The translations under genes and the position numbers were made by a program. DNA of 7,365 nt from a bacterium (GTDB taxonomy: Bacteria; Chlamydiota; Chlamydiia; Chlamydiales; SM23-39): assembly GCA_021818045.1 (NCBI GenBank), contig JAKAFF010000068.1:1-7365 (forward strand), written 5' to 3'. Within the stretch, counting starts at the first letter, position 1. Each line of letters begins with the position of its first letter. This document shows, piece after piece, positions 6,047 to 7,365 of the stretch. A model generated the notes under the pieces. The model made no database searches and was not told the origin of the DNA. It saw only the letters and a program-made list of their open reading frames with translations.

Positions 6047-7015
6047 ATGGCTACTAACACAGTAAATTGCTCAGCCCGAGGTAATGCGTTATTGATAACC
6101 CCTATTCAAGTGAATGGGCAATGGTATAATGTATCTATTGAGGTGGCGGGTCAAAACTTTACCGGGCGCACATTTTCTCCAGACAATCTGCAAACAATAG
6201 CGGCAGCTGCACAGCAGATTTTGGGTGTAGCTCCTGATCCAGCAACAAGTATTATTGAGTATAGCACACACAATCAAGAGACCCACATTCGCCCAAGCAG
6301 CATGAATGGGCGAGTTACGGTATTTGACGACAAAAGCGCTATTTCCGCAAATTTTAAACAAATCGAGACACTGCTAAAAGCCCAGCGAGTAGCACAACGC
6401 ACGTTGCTTGCTGCGCCAGGCAGCCCTTTTGTCAATAGGCCAGGCAGTCCTCCTACCGATGGCGATGGCAGCACCGATGATGAGGGGGCTTCTGGTTCGC
6501 GATCAAGCACGCCGTCAGGTGGGCATACTGCCGATAGAACGGGAGGCAGCCCATCAAAAGTAGCGCCTGGTGGTGCCGTAAGCGATGCAGACGAGGGAGT
6601 CGACGAATTTTGCGATGCGCAAGAGGCGAGTTCAGAAAGAGGTGTCCCGAGAACAGTTCCCTCTCGCCAAGCAAATGCACATGGGGGTGGCTCGGGCGTA
6701 TCGCCGGCTTCGAAGTCATTATCCTCAAATCTCCCAACATTGGAAGGAAAAACATTAGAGGACTGGCTGCGTGAAGAGGCGAGTCACGGCACATTACGGG
6801 CACGCCTTTTAGAGCTCAATCAAGACCTGAATAGCGACAATGAGCTGAAACAGTGGTTGCAAGCGCAGATAGTAGATCGCCGGACGAGGAATGCGCAAGC
6901 GCGCGTTCTGATTGCCCGTATCTTAGGCGCTGATCGCGCGACGCGTTTAGATCCTCTTGCGCAAGCATTAAGTGGCGAGTCTGTTGGTGCTGCACTAGCA
7001 GCCGATGGTGATTAA
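6047..7015 (+). CDS. Unrecognised 322-residue protein with a disordered centre
   Basis: I do not recognise this protein. Residues 1-120 look folded, with beta-rich strands (GNALLITPIQVNGQWYNVSI, then GRVTVFDD at 88-95) and a helix at 100-120. Residues 123-228 are low-complexity and probably disordered, rich in Gly, Ser, Pro and Asp, and include two PGSP copies (124-127 and 132-135) and the acidic run DGDGSTDDEG. Residues 230-318 appear helical (LEDWLREEASHGTLRARLLE, then LKQWLQAQIVDRR). There is no signal peptide and no membrane segment. The ATG at 6047 is well placed behind a strong promoter, although no clear Shine-Dalgarno sequence precedes it. The gene stands alone. Two ordered regions joined by a flexible linker suit a secreted effector or adaptor, but no motif proves this. 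GC is similar to the neighbouring genes. Confidence 0.8.
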   Translation: MATNTVNCSARGNALLITPIQVNGQWYNVSIEVAGQNFTGRTFSPDNLQTIAAAAQQILGVAPDPATSIIEYSTHNQETHIRPSSMNGRVTVFDDKSAISANFKQIETLLKAQRVAQRTLLAAPGSPFVNRPGSPPTDGDGSTDDEGASGSRSSTPSGGHTADRTGGSPSKVAPGGAVSDADEGVDEFCDAQEASSERGVPRTVPSRQANAHGGGSGVSPASKSLSSNLPTLEGKTLEDWLREEASHGTLRARLLELNQDLNSDNELKQWLQAQIVDRRTRNAQARVLIARILGADRATRLDPLAQALSGESVGAALAADGD

Positions 7016-7055
7016 TAAAAATCTTTACTTTATATAAATCAATCCCGATTTAGGC

Positions 7056-7076
7056 TATAATACTACCCCGGGGTAG
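7056..7076 (+). promoter_or_regulatory. -10 box beside a perfect 14-bp palindrome (possible operator)
   Basis: TATAAT (7056-7061) is followed after one base by CTACCCCGGGGTAG (7063-7076), a perfect inverted repeat with no spacer. It would cover the predicted start of transcription, a common position for a repressor site. No good -35 lies at the right distance (7033-7038 reads TATAAA), so the promoter would need an activator or is weak. Confidence 0.4.
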
Positions 7077-7084
7077 GGTAGATT

Positions 7085-7321
7085 ATGGCGTCTGTTTGTC
7101 TTTCGCGTTTCGCTATTGGAACGCATGAGTTGGGCATCCATCAAATGTCCCCATCTCATAAATTGCGCTTAGAAAATTGCCTATCAAAATATATTTTAGA
7201 TCATAGAAGCTTATCTGAAAATGCCCACGATAGTCATGAAACAATATTTTGTATCCGGCCTGATGAAACCAATTTAGCTGAAACTTCCAATGGAGGTTGC
7301 TACAAACGAGTCCATAATTAA
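7085..7321 (+). CDS. Small hypothetical ORF, 78 codons, possibly the 5' part of a broken gene
   Basis: The 78-residue product has no family I recognise. It has four scattered cysteines, many Ser, His and Asn residues, no signal peptide and no membrane helix. The start at 7085 sits 24 bases after the -10 box TATAAT, directly behind the palindrome, with AGGGT five bases before the ATG, which is a weak ribosome site. The last 32 bases overlap another frame that opens at 7290 and continues off the window. The ORF may therefore be a short independent gene, or the beginning of a longer gene interrupted by a frameshift near 7275-7320. Its coding status is uncertain: base composition is more AT-rich than in the larger genes. 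Confidence 0.42.
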   Translation: MASVCLSRFAIGTHELGIHQMSPSHKLRLENCLSKYILDHRSLSENAHDSHETIFCIRPDETNLAETSNGGCYKRVHN

Positions 7322-7365
7322 AGAGAATGACTTTGCTGTGACTGGCTTTAAAGTCGATGGGGAAG
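7290..7365 (+). CDS. Start of a partial ORF running off the right edge
   Basis: From the ATG at 7290 the frame stays open for 25 codons to the end of the window (MEVATNESIIKENDFAVTGF and onward). An in-frame TAG at 7275-7277 limits it upstream. It has no clear Shine-Dalgarno site and begins inside the preceding 78-codon ORF, so it is either a translationally coupled next gene or the continuation of that ORF after a frameshift. Too little is present to assign a family. Confidence 0.35.
   Translation, partial: MEVATNESIIKENDFAVTGFKVDGE

Noticed and set aside
6453..6803. 116-codon minus-strand ORF within the disordered-linker gene
   Set aside because: It mirrors the Gly/Ser/Pro linker, is His/Leu/Pro-rich, and has no recognisable domain or promoter.
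1..7365. CRISPR array, prophage or toxin-antitoxin module
   Set aside because: There are no regularly spaced repeats, phage structural or integrase genes, or recognisable toxin or antitoxin motifs.

Overview
The window looks like a piece of a bacterial chromosome from a host-associated lineage, most plausibly an environmental chlamydia. This is an inference. It rests on the chlamydia-like plant-type [2Fe-2S] ferredoxin, an adenylate kinase of the LDGIPRT type that I associate with Chlamydiae and Planctomycetes, and two large single-gene units that encode unrecognised, coiled-coil or disordered proteins of the kind seen among candidate secreted effectors. No rRNA, tRNA or species-specific marker is present, so the taxonomic call is soft.

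Layout. At 107-467 there is a broken remnant of an aspartate/glutamate racemase; its 3' end overlaps the GTG start of a complete 14-helix-type MFS exporter (457-1827, +). The exporter converges on and overlaps by 4 bp the end of a two-gene minus-strand iron-sulfur unit: ferredoxin (2654-2391), then 12 bp later a DUF1858-HesB/IscA fusion (2378-1824). A very AT-rich spacer (about 2700-2916) separates this unit from a divergent 739-residue coiled-coil protein (2917-5136, +).

A long perfect hairpin (5167-5214) lies between that gene and a convergent adenylate kinase-like gene (5846-5223, -). Just upstream of the kinase is a stretch resembling the end of a decayed insertion sequence (about 5861-5982). 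Next comes a promoter with near-consensus elements and a 322-residue protein with a disordered centre (6047-7015, +). The window closes with a -10 box next to a perfect 14-bp palindrome, a 78-codon ORF (7085-7321), and the start of another frame that runs off the edge (7290-7365).

How it fits together. The ferredoxin and A-type carrier genes are a coherent iron-sulfur electron-transfer and cluster-delivery pair. The exporter, kinase and racemase remnant are housekeeping or accessory genes with no evident functional link to it. The two unknown proteins (2917 and 6047) share the same arrangement: single genes behind AT-rich leaders, each with a TTGATT -35 box 17 bp from a good -10 box. They are the most likely source of new biology here, though nothing in the sequence proves secretion or a joint role.
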